This document shows, piece by piece, positions 27,931 through 36,614 of a stretch of DNA of 64,000 nucleotides; positions within the stretch are counted from its first letter, which is position 1, and each line of letters opens with the position of its first letter. The translations under genes were made by a program, and so were the position numbers. The notes under the pieces were generated by a model, which worked only from the letters and a program-made list of their open reading frames with translations, was not told where the DNA came from and ran no database searches. The stretch comes from Williamsia sp. DF01-3. Lineage in GTDB: Bacteria > Actinomycetota > Actinomycetes > Mycobacteriales > Mycobacteriaceae. Location of the stretch: the NCBI RefSeq assembly GCF_023051145.1, contig NZ_JALKFS010000005.1, positions 3,179,733 through 3,243,732 on the forward strand, given 5' to 3'.

Positions 27931-27987
27931 GCGCCCGCCGCGCCCTAGTGTTTCGTCACGTGTGACGAAACGAGTGGAGCGGGCGCC
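27931..27987. repeat. Large nested inverted repeat downstream of the DUF6319-like gene
   Basis: Outer arms GCGCCCGC (27931-27938) and GCGGGCGC (27979-27986) enclose a near-perfect inner stem GTTTCGTCAC (27950-27959) and GTGACGAAAC (27962-27971) separated by 2 nt. No T-run follows, so it is a weak candidate for intrinsic termination. It may instead be a protein-binding palindrome or a boundary element. Confidence 0.6.
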
Positions 27988-28527
27988 TGCCTAGATGTGC
28001 CGCAGGGCCGTGCCACCTAGGCGAGAACCCAGGCATGTCGTCACACACAGCCTTGGGCGACCGTAGACGCAGGACTTTGGGCAGTACGCGCGGCCAACCC
28101 AAAGCTCGGCCACACGAATTCAGCACGCCGCCGCGGTTCGCATCGAGCCCGCGCTGTAAACCGTGAGCGGTAGTTCGAGGCGAAGCCAGGCCACAGGCGC
28201 GCCGTTAAGGGTGCGCAAGGTTTCATGCGTGCAGCGAAGCGAACTCGTCATATCGGTACACGCAGCGAACGAGGAGAAACTGGTCACCACCAGTCTCAAC
28301 TTCCCTCACGCCGACGCCGATAAGAAACATTATGTCAAGTAAACTGGACATGCCGCAGGTAGGGACACATCGCGGACTGCGGCGGCGTCTGGCAGGCTTG
28401 ACCCATTGCCAATTCTGGGTTGGCTTGACGGCCACTGGAGTCGCTTCGATAAGTGAATCCGCTGCCAGGTCGGCATCGGTGAGGTCGACGCTCGCACGAC
28501 ACGAACTCGAGAGCGAGGATGGTTTCA
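27988..28527. other. Apparently non-coding stretch at the left side of the patchwork region
   Basis: No frame here shows a recognisable protein. It contains one operator-like palindrome (28332-28351) and the motif TCGTCACAC near 28039, an echo of the stem at 27950. I see no tRNA, integrase or transposase. Confidence 0.5.
28332..28351. promoter_or_regulatory. Operator-like palindrome upstream of the second decarboxylase
   Basis: ATGTCAAGTAAACTGGACAT has 9-bp arms with one mismatch around a central AA. It lies about 180 bp before the decarboxylase start. The left half (TATGTCAAGTAA) occurs again at 31879-31890. Confidence 0.4.
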
Positions 28528-29946
28528 ATGGATCAGCATTCCGCCCCGGTTGGAACCGACGACGTGTACGCGGCTCTGCCAAGGGCGTTGGAACTGGCGA
28601 CCGAATACCTGCAGGGAATGCCACACCGGCCGGTCGATGCGAGTACGAGCTATGACGAGGTCGTCGACGCACTGAGCGGGCCGTTGCCCGACCAAGGTAC
28701 GAATGCGGTCACGGTAGTCGAGCGATTGGCCGCCACTCTCGGTCCGGCAACCATTGCGTGCGCCGGCCCTCGCTACTTCGGCCTCGTCGTCGGAGGAACG
28801 CTACCCGCGGCCCTGGCTGCCGACTGGCTGGTATCGACCTGGGACCAGACCGCGTACAGCCGGATGTCGTCGCCGGCCGGCGCTGCGATCGATGCCGTCA
28901 CCGAGCGCTGGGTTCTCGACGGTCTTGGGTTGCCCACGCGCGCGGCGGTCGGGTTCGTCACCGGAGCCACGGCGGGAAACGTCGTCGGGTTGCTTTCCGC
29001 ACGGCACGTTCTCTTGGCGCGGCAAGGTTGGGACGTTGAGGCCGATGGGCTCGCCCAGGCGCCCCGTGTTCGCGTACTCGTGGGCGACGAGGTCCATCCC
29101 TCCGTACTGCAGGCGTTGCAGATGATCGGTCTTGGATCGCGCCGCGTCGAGCGCGTGGCGGTCGACGCACAAGGAGCGATGAGAGCCGACGCGCTCGCCG
29201 ACGCGCTCGCCGCCGACTCCGACCCCGCCATCGTGTGCGCGCAGGTCGGCAACGTGAACTCCGGAGCGTGCGACCCAATGTCAGAGATCGTCGCGGCGAC
29301 CCACAAGCACGGCGGCTGGGTTCACGTCGACGGCGCATTCGGACTTTGGGCTAGCGCATCGCCGCGACTGTCGGCACTCGTTCGAGGTGTCGAGTTGGCC
29401 GATTCGTGGTCGACCGACGCACACAAGTGGCTCAACGTCCCCTACGACTGCGGCCTGGCCATTGTCGCCGACCCCCAAGCTGCTCGCTCCGCACTAGGTG
29501 CCAACACCAGCTATCTGCCCACGAGTAGCGAGCGCGAGCCCGGCGTCCTGGTGCCCGAGATGTCCCGGCGTGCACGCGCGGTACCTGTCTACGCAGCGCT
29601 CGCCTCGCTAGGCAGGCTGGGGTTGCGACAACTGATCGAACGCTGCTGCGAGCATGCCCGCCGCCTGGCCGAGACGATGCAAGCCACCGACGGCTTCTCC
29701 GTATGCAACGACGTGGTGCTCAACCAGGTCCTGATCCGCGCTGACGACAGCGACGAGCGCACTTGGCGTGTGGCAGAACTCGTGCGCCGCAGCGGAGAGG
29801 CGTGGGTCGCGGGAACCGAATGGCACGGTCGAGCGGCGATACGCGTGTCCTTCTCCAATTGGACGACAGCGGATAACGACCTCGACCGTCTCGCTGAAGC
29901 GCTGCGGCAATCGCTGGCGGCGGCGCGCAAAACTCAACAGGCGTAA
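28528..29946 (+). CDS. PLP-dependent group II decarboxylase, paralogue of the operon enzyme
   Basis: Predicted product of 472 aa from ATG 28528 (GAGG 9 nt upstream; an ATG at 28519 gives 475). Catalytic Lys in STDAHKWLNVPYDCG (about residue 300), PLP-contact HVDGAFG, and N-terminal SGPLPDQG are shared with the enzyme at 16861-18288. Long stretches align by eye, including LLARQGWDVEADGL and NDVVLNQVL. The PLP-stacking His is at EVHPSVLQA. It stands alone without an acyltransferase. Substrate is unknown; it may decarboxylate the same or a related amino acid. Confidence 0.87.
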   Translation: MDQHSAPVGTDDVYAALPRALELATEYLQGMPHRPVDASTSYDEVVDALSGPLPDQGTNAVTVVERLAATLGPATIACAGPRYFGLVVGGTLPAALAADWLVSTWDQTAYSRMSSPAGAAIDAVTERWVLDGLGLPTRAAVGFVTGATAGNVVGLLSARHVLLARQGWDVEADGLAQAPRVRVLVGDEVHPSVLQALQMIGLGSRRVERVAVDAQGAMRADALADALAADSDPAIVCAQVGNVNSGACDPMSEIVAATHKHGGWVHVDGAFGLWASASPRLSALVRGVELADSWSTDAHKWLNVPYDCGLAIVADPQAARSALGANTSYLPTSSEREPGVLVPEMSRRARAVPVYAALASLGRLGLRQLIERCCEHARRLAETMQATDGFSVCNDVVLNQVLIRADDSDERTWRVAELVRRSGEAWVAGTEWHGRAAIRVSFSNWTTADNDLDRLAEALRQSLAAARKTQQA

Positions 29947-30599
29947 GGCCAAGGCTGCGGCTCAGCGGCGCCGCCAGCAGGGGACGGCATTCCTGGACGT
30001 TTGCGCAGAGAAGCGCCAAGTCTGAACTTGATCGTGCTTTCTCCGGCGGTCTCGGGTTCGTCGTCGTCGATGTTCTCCGGGTGCGGATTTCGCGTGGCTC
30101 CCGCTGTCGAGTCCCGGTCTCGTGTCGATCCCCCTGGCCTTTGTCCTGGGCGTCGTCGGCACGTTCGTCGGCCGAGGCAACCCAGAGGACCCGTGTACGC
30201 AGGCCGAGATAGAGGTCCGGTCACTCACCGTTGTCGGCGTCGAGACGGCCGTGACGCAAAGAACGCGCCGACGCGCAACAGAATCGCGAAACAATCTTCG
30301 CCGCGGCGGATCGCCATTTTGCATCGGCTCGTCGAGTCCGAGAGATTATTTCTGGGCGTAGTGGTCGAAAGTTGCCGGTAGACAACCGATTACACTGGCA
30401 TTGACTATGGGCCGGTGGGCAGGTTCAGTACCCCACGACGCGTTTGGAGTTGGAGTGTGCGGCAACCGACGCCCGCAGCGCCTACGGGCTCTCCGAGATC
30501 GGTGGGAATGCAGCGCTCAGCGCTCAGGGCTAGTCCGGGATGAGGTCGGACGCCTTCACGCCCAGATGCGGGTTGAACTGGTGGCCGGGGGTCCGCGAA
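29947..30599. other. 653-bp region without a convincing gene
   Basis: Short frames exist on both strands but none has a recognisable family or actinobacterial codon pattern. A promoter-like pair TTGCCG (30373) and TACACT (about 30391) and a GTTGCC...GACAAC repeat are seen near 30372-30387. I read this as decayed or intergenic DNA inside the patchwork region. Confidence 0.45.
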
Positions 30600-30986
30600 C
30601 TATCCGCGGGCGGCCAGTGCACGCTTGGCCGCCTCGACCAAGTGCTCGGCCGCGCGGTTCATCTTCTTCAACTCCACAGCGGTCAGGTGCTGGTGCGTGT
30701 AGGCAGCCTTGTTCTTCAAGTTGAGCAGGACGTTCAGGTGACGCTCAGATCCGCCGTCCGCCCGCTTGAGCATGGCGACGGCCTCGCTGTGACTACCGGT
30801 GTTGGAGTGCACGCCGAGGCGTATGCAACAGATGACGTCCGAAGCGGCGATTCCGGCGTCCACGTAGAGGTCCCCGGCAGCGTTGGGCATCTCCTCGCCG
30901 AGGCGTTCCGCAGCGGCGAAGAACTCGTTCGCTTTGGACATACGCCCCGCGGTGACCACGGAGTCACAGTTCCGCTGTCCCGCCAT
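30600..30986 (-). CDS. HEPN-domain protein, putative toxin of a MNT/HEPN pair
   Basis: Predicted product of 128 aa, all helical in appearance (ANEFFAAAERLGEEMPNAAGDLYVDAGIAASDVICCIRLGV). A C-terminal segment NLKNKAAYTHQHL sits where HEPN RNases carry Rx4-6H; Lys replaces the expected Arg, so RNase activity is uncertain. The ATG overlaps the nucleotidyltransferase stop (TGATG). In MNT/HEPN systems the HEPN toxin is neutralised by AMPylation by its partner. Confidence 0.7.
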   Translation of the reverse strand: MAGQRNCDSVVTAGRMSKANEFFAAAERLGEEMPNAAGDLYVDAGIAASDVICCIRLGVHSNTGSHSEAVAMLKRADGGSERHLNVLLNLKNKAAYTHQHLTAVELKKMNRAAEHLVEAAKRALAARG

Positions 30987-31615
30987 CAGGACCTCCTCGC
31001 CGAGCGCAGTTGGGTATTGAGCCAGGCCCGTGTGCCCGCGACAGTCAGTCCCTGCTTCGACACGTCGTCGAGCAGGGGTTCACCGGCGATGGCCGCGGCG
31101 CGGAACTCATCCTCGGCGTACTCGACGATGCGGCTGTCGTTTCCAGTCCACGCGGTGACCAGCCGGGCGAGTTCGGTCAGCCTCTGCTCCCACCTCTCAT
31201 CGTCGGAGTCGGTCCCGCGCACCAGGAACAGGTCGATGTCGCTGTCGAGCTTCATGCGCCCGGTCGCGGCCGACCCGAACACCGCGGCGTAGCGCAGCGC
31301 GGTCCCCCACTCGTCCAGGTGCTGTTCGAGGCGTCTTAGGAACGTGGAGTGCAGCCGCGACAGTCGAATGATCGGCTCGGCCGCAAGGTGGTCGGTGTTG
31401 AGGCGGTATGTGTGGGTCCGACCCACCTCGTCGTGCAGCACCACGCCCTGAGCGGTGAGCCGGTTGAGGACCTTGCGGATACCTTCCCCCGACGCGGTGT
31501 TCAGGATGCGCTGGACCTGGCTGATCGTGAACGTGACCTCCGCGCTCGCCAGGACCGCGAGCACGTCGCCATCCAACGTCGGCGTTACCGTGGCGAACGG
31601 CTTGCTGAGCTGCAT
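30986..31615 (-). CDS. Winged-helix plus minimal nucleotidyltransferase (MNT), putative antitoxin
   Basis: Predicted product of 209 aa from ATG 31615 with AAGGGGG 7 nt upstream. Residues 1-75 form a winged helix (TFTISQVQRILNTASGEGIRKVLNRLTAQGVV, then HTYRLN). Residues 115-145 hold the Pol-beta-type NTase motif GSAATGRMKLDSDID, with catalytic Asp at 128 and 130. The fused DNA-binding domain suggests autoregulation at the nested repeat just upstream. It is immediately followed by the HEPN gene. Confidence 0.82.
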   Translation of the reverse strand: MQLSKPFATVTPTLDGDVLAVLASAEVTFTISQVQRILNTASGEGIRKVLNRLTAQGVVLHDEVGRTHTYRLNTDHLAAEPIIRLSRLHSTFLRRLEQHLDEWGTALRYAAVFGSAATGRMKLDSDIDLFLVRGTDSDDERWEQRLTELARLVTAWTGNDSRIVEYAEDEFRAAAIAGEPLLDDVSKQGLTVAGTRAWLNTQLRSARRS

Positions 31616-31623
31616 GGTCAACC

Positions 31624-31671
31624 CCCTTCTCTAACTAAAGTTAGAGTATCACCACTATAGTTGGAGAAGGG
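31624..31671. promoter_or_regulatory. Nested inverted repeats before the MNT/HEPN genes (putative operator)
   Basis: The outer repeat pairs CCCTTCTCTAACTA (31624-31637) with TAGTTGGAGAAGGG (31658-31671), one mismatch in 14. Inside lies CTCTAAC-TAAA-GTTAGAG (31629-31646), a perfect 7-bp-arm palindrome. The block overlaps the ribosome binding site side of the MNT gene and is AT-rich compared with its surroundings, as expected of a promoter-operator bound by the MNT winged helix. Confidence 0.6.
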
Positions 31672-31889
31672 TGATTCCGGCGGAACGGCTTGTCATAGTC
31701 CGGGATGAGGTTGTACCCACGCGAGCACAAGTCGCAGAACGCATCGCCGCAGGCCTGGCGACTCAACAAATCGCCGAGGACTTGATGGTCTCCCCTACAC
31801 CGTCGGTACACCACGGGCTTTCGTCTTTTCTAACGAAACACGTTGCAGGACAACGGGTGGATTCGAGACCTGAACTATATGTCAAGTAA
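31671..31889 (+). pseudogene. LuxR-type helix-turn-helix remnant
   Basis: A 72-codon frame whose middle, RAQVAERIAAGLATQQIAEDLMVSP, matches the C-terminal HTH of LuxR/NarL regulators (usual pattern REREVAELIAAGLSNREIAERLFVSP). No receiver or sensor domain precedes it and the end is atypical. It is likely a truncated relic or captured HTH; a functional mini-regulator is less likely. Confidence 0.5.
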
Positions 31890-31890
31890 G
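31879..31890. repeat. 12-bp direct repeat TATGTCAAGTAA, second copy
   Basis: Identical to 28331-28342. The two copies bracket the decarboxylase, the gap and the MNT/HEPN genes (about 3.55 kb). They may be chance, shared operator half-sites, or a footprint of insertion. Confidence 0.35.
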
Positions 31891-32000
31891 CATGACTATG
31901 CGCTGATTGGGCCGTGCCCGCCCACCGACATCAGCAAAAGCGTGAAGACTTTTCTCGCCAGGTGACGCCATGATGGGCAACGCTCTGCGATACTCGCCAC

Positions 32001-32591
32001 GTGGGGGCGGCGAAAGGCGTTGGAGACCATGCAGTGGGGATCCTCCGGACAGCGGGAGTTGAACTCGGTCCGGGTCTCACCGACACCGAGTTCAACGAGA
32101 TCGCGGCACACTACGGAGTCGATTTCAACCCTGACCATCGTAGTTTGCTTGCGACGGCGTTGCCGCTCGGTGACCGCTGGCCCAATTGGCGAGACGGTGA
32201 CGACAGATGTCTGCGCTTACTTCTCGACCAGGCCGTCAGTGGACTGATTTATGACGCCCTGCACCAGGATCCGCCGTTCTGGGGCGCCTCGTGGGGCCCC
32301 AGACCGACGACCGCCGCCGATGTTGCCGCCGTGGTGCGGCGAGAGTTCGCGAAATGGCCGCGCCTCATACCTATCTACGCCCATCGCATGACACCTGCAG
32401 CTCCCTCACCTTCCGGGTCGCCGGTGTTCTCTGTATGGCAAACAGACATCATCTACTACGGAGCCAATCTGCTTGAGTACCTCGACAACGAGATGACCGG
32501 CGGCGGTCGTCGGCACCTCTCCCCCAGAACAGTCCGCATTCCCCACTGGACCGACTTCGTTGAATCTGGCAACAACCCAGACGTGATCTAA
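32001..32591 (+). CDS. SUKH/SMI1-KNR4-like protein
   Basis: Predicted product of 196 aa from GTG 32001. It contains the pattern LTDTEFNEIAAHYGVDFNPDHRSLLATALPLGDRWPNWRD, a later WGPRP block, and PIYAHRM...SVWQTDIIYYGANLLEYL, reminiscent of actinobacterial SMI1/KNR4 (SUKH) proteins. SUKH proteins are often immunity proteins in contact-dependent toxin systems; no toxin is visible beside it. The start is uncertain because no ribosome binding site is clear. Confidence 0.55.
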   Translation: MGAAKGVGDHAVGILRTAGVELGPGLTDTEFNEIAAHYGVDFNPDHRSLLATALPLGDRWPNWRDGDDRCLRLLLDQAVSGLIYDALHQDPPFWGASWGPRPTTAADVAAVVRREFAKWPRLIPIYAHRMTPAAPSPSGSPVFSVWQTDIIYYGANLLEYLDNEMTGGGRRHLSPRTVRIPHWTDFVESGNNPDVI

Positions 32592-32625
32592 AAGCCCGTC
32601 AACAGTGAGGCGGTGTGTTCGCGAA

Positions 32626-32889
32626 ATGGAGACCTCGATCACCCGGGACGTGCTCGCAGCCTTCGGAGCCGGACTGTCCGACCCGGTGCGGACAGAAGTA
32701 CTGATGGCGCTCGGATTTGGACCCAGTAAACCAGCAAGCTTGCACGATGCCTCAGCGCCAGACTGTGACCGAACAACATGCCCGAGTCAACTCCACTCCC
32801 GACCGAGGACCCCTCGACAGCGGGCTAAGGAGGCCATTCGATCGTTGTCTCGCACACTCCTTAGTGATTCATGCCCGACCTTCGGGTAG
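32626..32889 (+). pseudogene. Possible ArsR-type HTH remnant
   Basis: The first 30 codons after ATG 32626 (LAAFGAGLSDPVRTEVLMAL) resemble the start of ArsR winged helices, normally followed by a recognition helix. Here the similarity stops after about residue 35 and the rest is low-quality sequence. Treated as a truncated fragment; low confidence. Confidence 0.3.
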
Positions 32890-32937
32890 AACCAACGATG
32901 GATCTACTGTTGACTCGTGCGGTTCGACTTATCTTCA

Positions 32938-33834
32938 ATGATCGATCCTGAGCTCTGGTCCCTGGCCGATGAGTCGCGAGCCTTTTATGCCCGCCGACAG
33001 TCCGGCCGCGGCGCACGTAACGTCGACGAGTTGCGGGCTTTCCGGTTGCAAGCACCCGCCCCGGCGGTCTGCGAACCGCCGCCGCACCTCGAGCAGGTGT
33101 CGGCCGATGGCGCAACCGTTCCCGTGAGGATCCACAGCCCCGCCGGACGGCCGCCCTCCGGCGTGATCCTCGAAATCCACACCGGTGGCTTCTTCATGGG
33201 CTCAGCGGCCGGCGGCGACATCCGCAACCGTCGACTTGTGGAGACGCTCGGGGTCGCTGTGGTGAGCGTCGACTACCGCCTCGCGCCCGAGAACCCATGG
33301 CCGGCCGCAGCTGACGACTGCGAAACCGCCGCGCTCTGGCTGGCCGAGCATGCCCAAGCACGTTTCGGCACAACGAACCTCGCAGTGGTCGGCTTCTCCG
33401 CCGGCGCGACCTTGGCCATGGCAACCCTTCTCCGATTCCGCGACCGTGGCCTCGAAGTCTTCAGCGGAGGCGTACTCCAATGTGGAACATACGACCTTTC
33501 CGCACAAACACCAGCGGGCAGGTTGATCGCAGATGAGTACTTCCTCGGCGCGTACGCCGGTGATGCACCTGACCGGACCCACCCAGATCTGTCACCCGCA
33601 TTCGCTGACCTCGACGACTTACCGCCCGTCATGCTCGTGATCGGCACCGAAGACATCCTCTTGGAGGACAACTTGGTTATGGCAACACGACTCGCGGCCG
33701 CCGGCGTCGAGGTCGATCTACGCCTCTACCCTGCCTCACCACATGCCTTCAGCGGGCACTCAACGTCGATGGCTCGGGCGGCTCTGAACGACATCGACGA
33801 TTGGTTGCGCGATCGCCTCGGTGTGCTCGACTGA
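32938..33834 (+). CDS. Alpha/beta hydrolase fold-3 esterase (HSL family)
   Basis: Predicted product of 298 aa from ATG 32938 (a GTG at 32917 is also in frame). HSL-family layout: oxyanion motif LEIHTGGFFMG with Thr in the usual HGGG position, VDYRLAPENPWPAA, nucleophile GFSAGATLAMA, Asp in IGTEDILLEDN, and His in SPHAFSGH. It hydrolyses short or medium acyl esters. HTGG instead of HGGG is a modest variation. No operon partner is evident. Confidence 0.82.
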   Translation: MIDPELWSLADESRAFYARRQSGRGARNVDELRAFRLQAPAPAVCEPPPHLEQVSADGATVPVRIHSPAGRPPSGVILEIHTGGFFMGSAAGGDIRNRRLVETLGVAVVSVDYRLAPENPWPAAADDCETAALWLAEHAQARFGTTNLAVVGFSAGATLAMATLLRFRDRGLEVFSGGVLQCGTYDLSAQTPAGRLIADEYFLGAYAGDAPDRTHPDLSPAFADLDDLPPVMLVIGTEDILLEDNLVMATRLAAAGVEVDLRLYPASPHAFSGHSTSMARAALNDIDDWLRDRLGVLD

Positions 33835-34237
33835 ACCCCGCTTGGCAGCAGCGGGCGCGCCTGAAGGTTACTGGCGTAATGGGAATTTTTCGCCACATTC
33901 AGCGACGGACACGCCGTTCAGAACTGCTGCGCGAACGGCGAGACCGGACGATCGGAGCACTCAACCCAAGCCGTGGCGACGTCGGCGGTTTTCGTTGTCG
34001 ATGCGCTTCGGTCGGGCGTTCGAGAATCTTGGTGAAGTTGGGATGTTCGGCGATATGTTGGGCTGCGCGACTCCAGCTGGGCACCCGCGCGTAAGCACTG
34101 TTCCACACCCCGAACACCGCTTCGCTGGCCCACGTTTCGGCGAGCGGTACCACCGTGGCATGAACACCGCTGTCGCGGAATCTGGTCATCGTCTGACCGC
34201 CAGCCCATACTGCGCGTCATCCGCAGAGGACAGGGTG
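33835..34237. other. 403-bp region between esterase and lipase, no firm gene
   Basis: A minus-strand frame at 33899-34189 has an actinobacterial-looking N-terminal half (TWASEAVFGVWNSAYARVPS) but a basic, low-complexity end and no known family. I regard it as unproven. Confidence 0.4.
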
Positions 34238-35194
34238 TTAGCCGACTCCGGAGTTCGGTTCGACAACCGCACATGGCGCTGGACGGTGCGAAGCGTCATC
34301 GAGAGCGTTGAGTACAAATGTTGCGACCCGGCGTGTTGCCGCAAGGCCTCGGTGCGCTGTTCGGTCGATCGCGCACCCATCTTGGACCACGATGTTGTGC
34401 ACTGCTGTGCCTGCGGGCCCAGGCGTCAAACCCGCCGTGTACGGAATCACGAGCTCGTCGTATTTCGTGGCGATGTTCGTGTACCGGACGCCTGAAACAT
34501 ACGGCGAGCCATCGGCATTCAGTGTCGTGATGAAGTCAGATCCCTCTACTGCCTGTAAACAGGCCGGGCACAACGGAATCGAGAGCGCACCTGATAGTCC
34601 GAGCTGTTCGTGCATCTCCTGGAGATAGTCTTCCCCCGCGGGTCCAGCAGTGCCGTTCCAGAGCGCGCCAAGGGCAACCAAGTTGGCGACGATGTCTTTT
34701 CCCCCTAGGAACTTCGCGTAATATCCCGACACCAAGCTTCCCTGCGAATGGGAAATAATGTCGACTTCCGAAGCCCGTGTTGACGTGCGAACGCGTTCGA
34801 CGAACACCGAGAGTTCGGCGGCATCGTCTTCCAAGGGATCAAGAGCACCTATTGCGGACAGAGGCCAGGGCGCATTGTCGATCTGGCCATATGTCAAACC
34901 GTAAACGCAGTACCCCTCGTTCTTCAGCAGCGGGCCGTACACTCCCCAATTGACCTGTTGGCTCGCAAATCCTCCGTGTACCAACACCACGGGTCGCGGG
35001 TGCGCCGGGCTTGGCCGGCACGACCAATCGTTGGTACCGGGCAATGAGCCGTTCGGGTTGGTCAACTCGGCGACGATCCCCGTGTTGAAGTCGTAGCTGA
35101 CTGGCAGCGGCGCGGCGGTCGCCGTGGCGGGCGACGCAGCGACAAAGCAGATTGCCAACATCAAAATTGCAACTAAGCGTAGACGTTTCCTCAT
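34238..35194 (-). CDS. Secreted lipase/esterase (class 2 lipase-like)
   Basis: Predicted product of 318 aa from ATG 35194, with AGGGGG 5 nt upstream. It has a classical Sec signal (MRKRLRLVAILMLAICFVAASPATATAA). The mature protein has a lipase fold: VVLVHGGFAS oxyanion loop, nucleophile SHSQGSLV, HNIVVQD near the C-terminus, and several Cys that may form disulfides outside the cell. It probably hydrolyses acylglycerols. Confidence 0.85.
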   Translation of the reverse strand: MRKRLRLVAILMLAICFVAASPATATAAPLPVSYDFNTGIVAELTNPNGSLPGTNDWSCRPSPAHPRPVVLVHGGFASQQVNWGVYGPLLKNEGYCVYGLTYGQIDNAPWPLSAIGALDPLEDDAAELSVFVERVRTSTRASEVDIISHSQGSLVSGYYAKFLGGKDIVANLVALGALWNGTAGPAGEDYLQEMHEQLGLSGALSIPLCPACLQAVEGSDFITTLNADGSPYVSGVRYTNIATKYDELVIPYTAGLTPGPAGTAVHNIVVQDGCAIDRTAHRGLAATRRVATFVLNALDDASHRPAPCAVVEPNSGVG

Positions 35195-35430
35195 CAACCC
35201 CCTAGTGCGCGACGAATGCGACGCATCGTCCACACACACAGATCCCCGAATTCCGTCGAATGCTACTGGCTGTGCAGTGCCTTAGGGTCCATATCGACGG
35301 CTTTAATCGCGAGCAGCTTCGTTCACCGTGTGAGGCTCCCTAGGTGAGCGCCAATAGTTGTTCTGTCGCGTAGCCCCGGTGGGCACTGATTGCGTCGACG
35401 CGCAGTTCGGTTGGTCCCGCATGGATCGCG

Positions 35431-36465
35431 CTATTCGCCGACGGCGTCACGCCTGCTCAACATCATGATCGCCAGCCGCCAGTCGAAGCCGACCGTGGTG
35501 TCTTGGTTGATGGCGTCCGTCAGCCGCTCGGTGAACAATTCGTGCTCGATCGCCGCGCGGTCCTCGTGCGGTATGGCCGCGAGCAATGACGGGCCGAACG
35601 ACACCCGAATGGCCTCGGCAACGTCGCGGGCGTACTGCCCCCGGTCGCCCTCCACGTTCTGCTCGGCAATCGGATCACCCAGGACTACCTCTTCGAAATG
35701 ATCAAGTGTGAAGGCGGCGTGCGGGAATGGCGCATGCCACTCGGCTGTGGTGCGGTACCACGCCGGGATGGGAGTTAGCGACATCGTGGGCAGGCGTCCT
35801 GTTTCGGTCATGTCGTCGGCGACGCGCCTGAGCGTTGTCATCACGGTTTCGGCCCCGCTGTAGCCGGCCGAATCAGCCGACCCGACCACGATGACGAGGC
35901 GTCCACCCGGCAACAACTCACGACTTCTGGCGTCGAGGAACCGGGCCCAGTCATCGCCCGCCCGCCGGGCCCACCGGTCACGCTGCGACTGCGTCCCGTC
36001 GGTGTACCACATGCCGTCGAGCGGCCCCGGAGCTGCGCTGAGCCAATGCAGCGCAATCGAACTCCACCCCAGAGAGACAGATCGCGGCGGGAGTATATGT
36101 CGGTAGAACGACCTCCCGACCGCGCTGGTGTAGACACCGGGACCAGCGTAGGTGCCCGGATCGTCTGCGACAGTGGCAAACAACGAGCTGAAATCGTTCA
36201 GCGGGAGGTCAGTGTGGACCACGCTGATCGGCATGTCGGCCGGATGAACGCGGCGCATTTCGTCGATCGCGGCGCGCATGGGGGCCAGCGAATTGCGTCC
36301 CTCTGAACATCCGTAGTCAGCGATCGTCAGCGACCCGTCGGAGGTCGGTGGCACGACTGCGGCTGCCGAGCGAAGCAGCGGAAAGGCTCGTGCCGCGGCA
36401 CTCAACTGCGCCGTCGAGTGCTCGTTGTACTGCCCGCCGCCCGCCATCGCTTCTGGTTGCGTCAT
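35431..36465 (-). CDS. SABATH-type SAM-dependent carboxyl methyltransferase
   Basis: Predicted product of 344 aa from ATG 36465 (GGAG 9 nt upstream; ATG 36480 is possible). SABATH features are seen: IADYGCSEGRNSL for SAM binding, VHTDLPLNDFSSLF, and the loop SLGWSSIALHWLS with the aromatic-binding Trp. The C-terminus also matches the family (FTLDHFEEVVLGDP). Such enzymes methylate carboxyl groups of small acids and are best known from plants. A bacterial member in this position is uncommon. Confidence 0.82.
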   Translation of the reverse strand: MTQPEAMAGGGQYNEHSTAQLSAAARAFPLLRSAAAVVPPTSDGSLTIADYGCSEGRNSLAPMRAAIDEMRRVHPADMPISVVHTDLPLNDFSSLFATVADDPGTYAGPGVYTSAVGRSFYRHILPPRSVSLGWSSIALHWLSAAPGPLDGMWYTDGTQSQRDRWARRAGDDWARFLDARSRELLPGGRLVIVVGSADSAGYSGAETVMTTLRRVADDMTETGRLPTMSLTPIPAWYRTTAEWHAPFPHAAFTLDHFEEVVLGDPIAEQNVEGDRGQYARDVAEAIRVSFGPSLLAAIPHEDRAAIEHELFTERLTDAINQDTTVGFDWRLAIMMLSRRDAVGE

Positions 36466-36614
36466 GAGTGATTTCTCCATCGATCGGCGGGCTCCGACAT
36501 CTGCTCGCTCCTCCCTACCTTCAAATTCCGGATGTCAGGCGGCGAATCGCGAAACCCGAACCCGGCCCCACTGCGAGTCCGATGAGTTTCGGTCCTTGGG
36601 GTGGTCTAACTCGC

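Noticed and set aside
27931-27987. Rho-independent terminator
   Set aside because: Strong stems but no downstream T-run on either strand; kept as an inverted repeat instead.
30122-30361. 79-aa plus-strand frame in the gap after the second decarboxylase
   Set aside because: Only a short hydrophobic start followed by atypical residues; no ribosome binding site and no known family.
33899-34189. 96-aa minus-strand frame
   Set aside because: C-terminal half is low-complexity basic sequence; no recognisable domain. Mentioned in the gap entry only.
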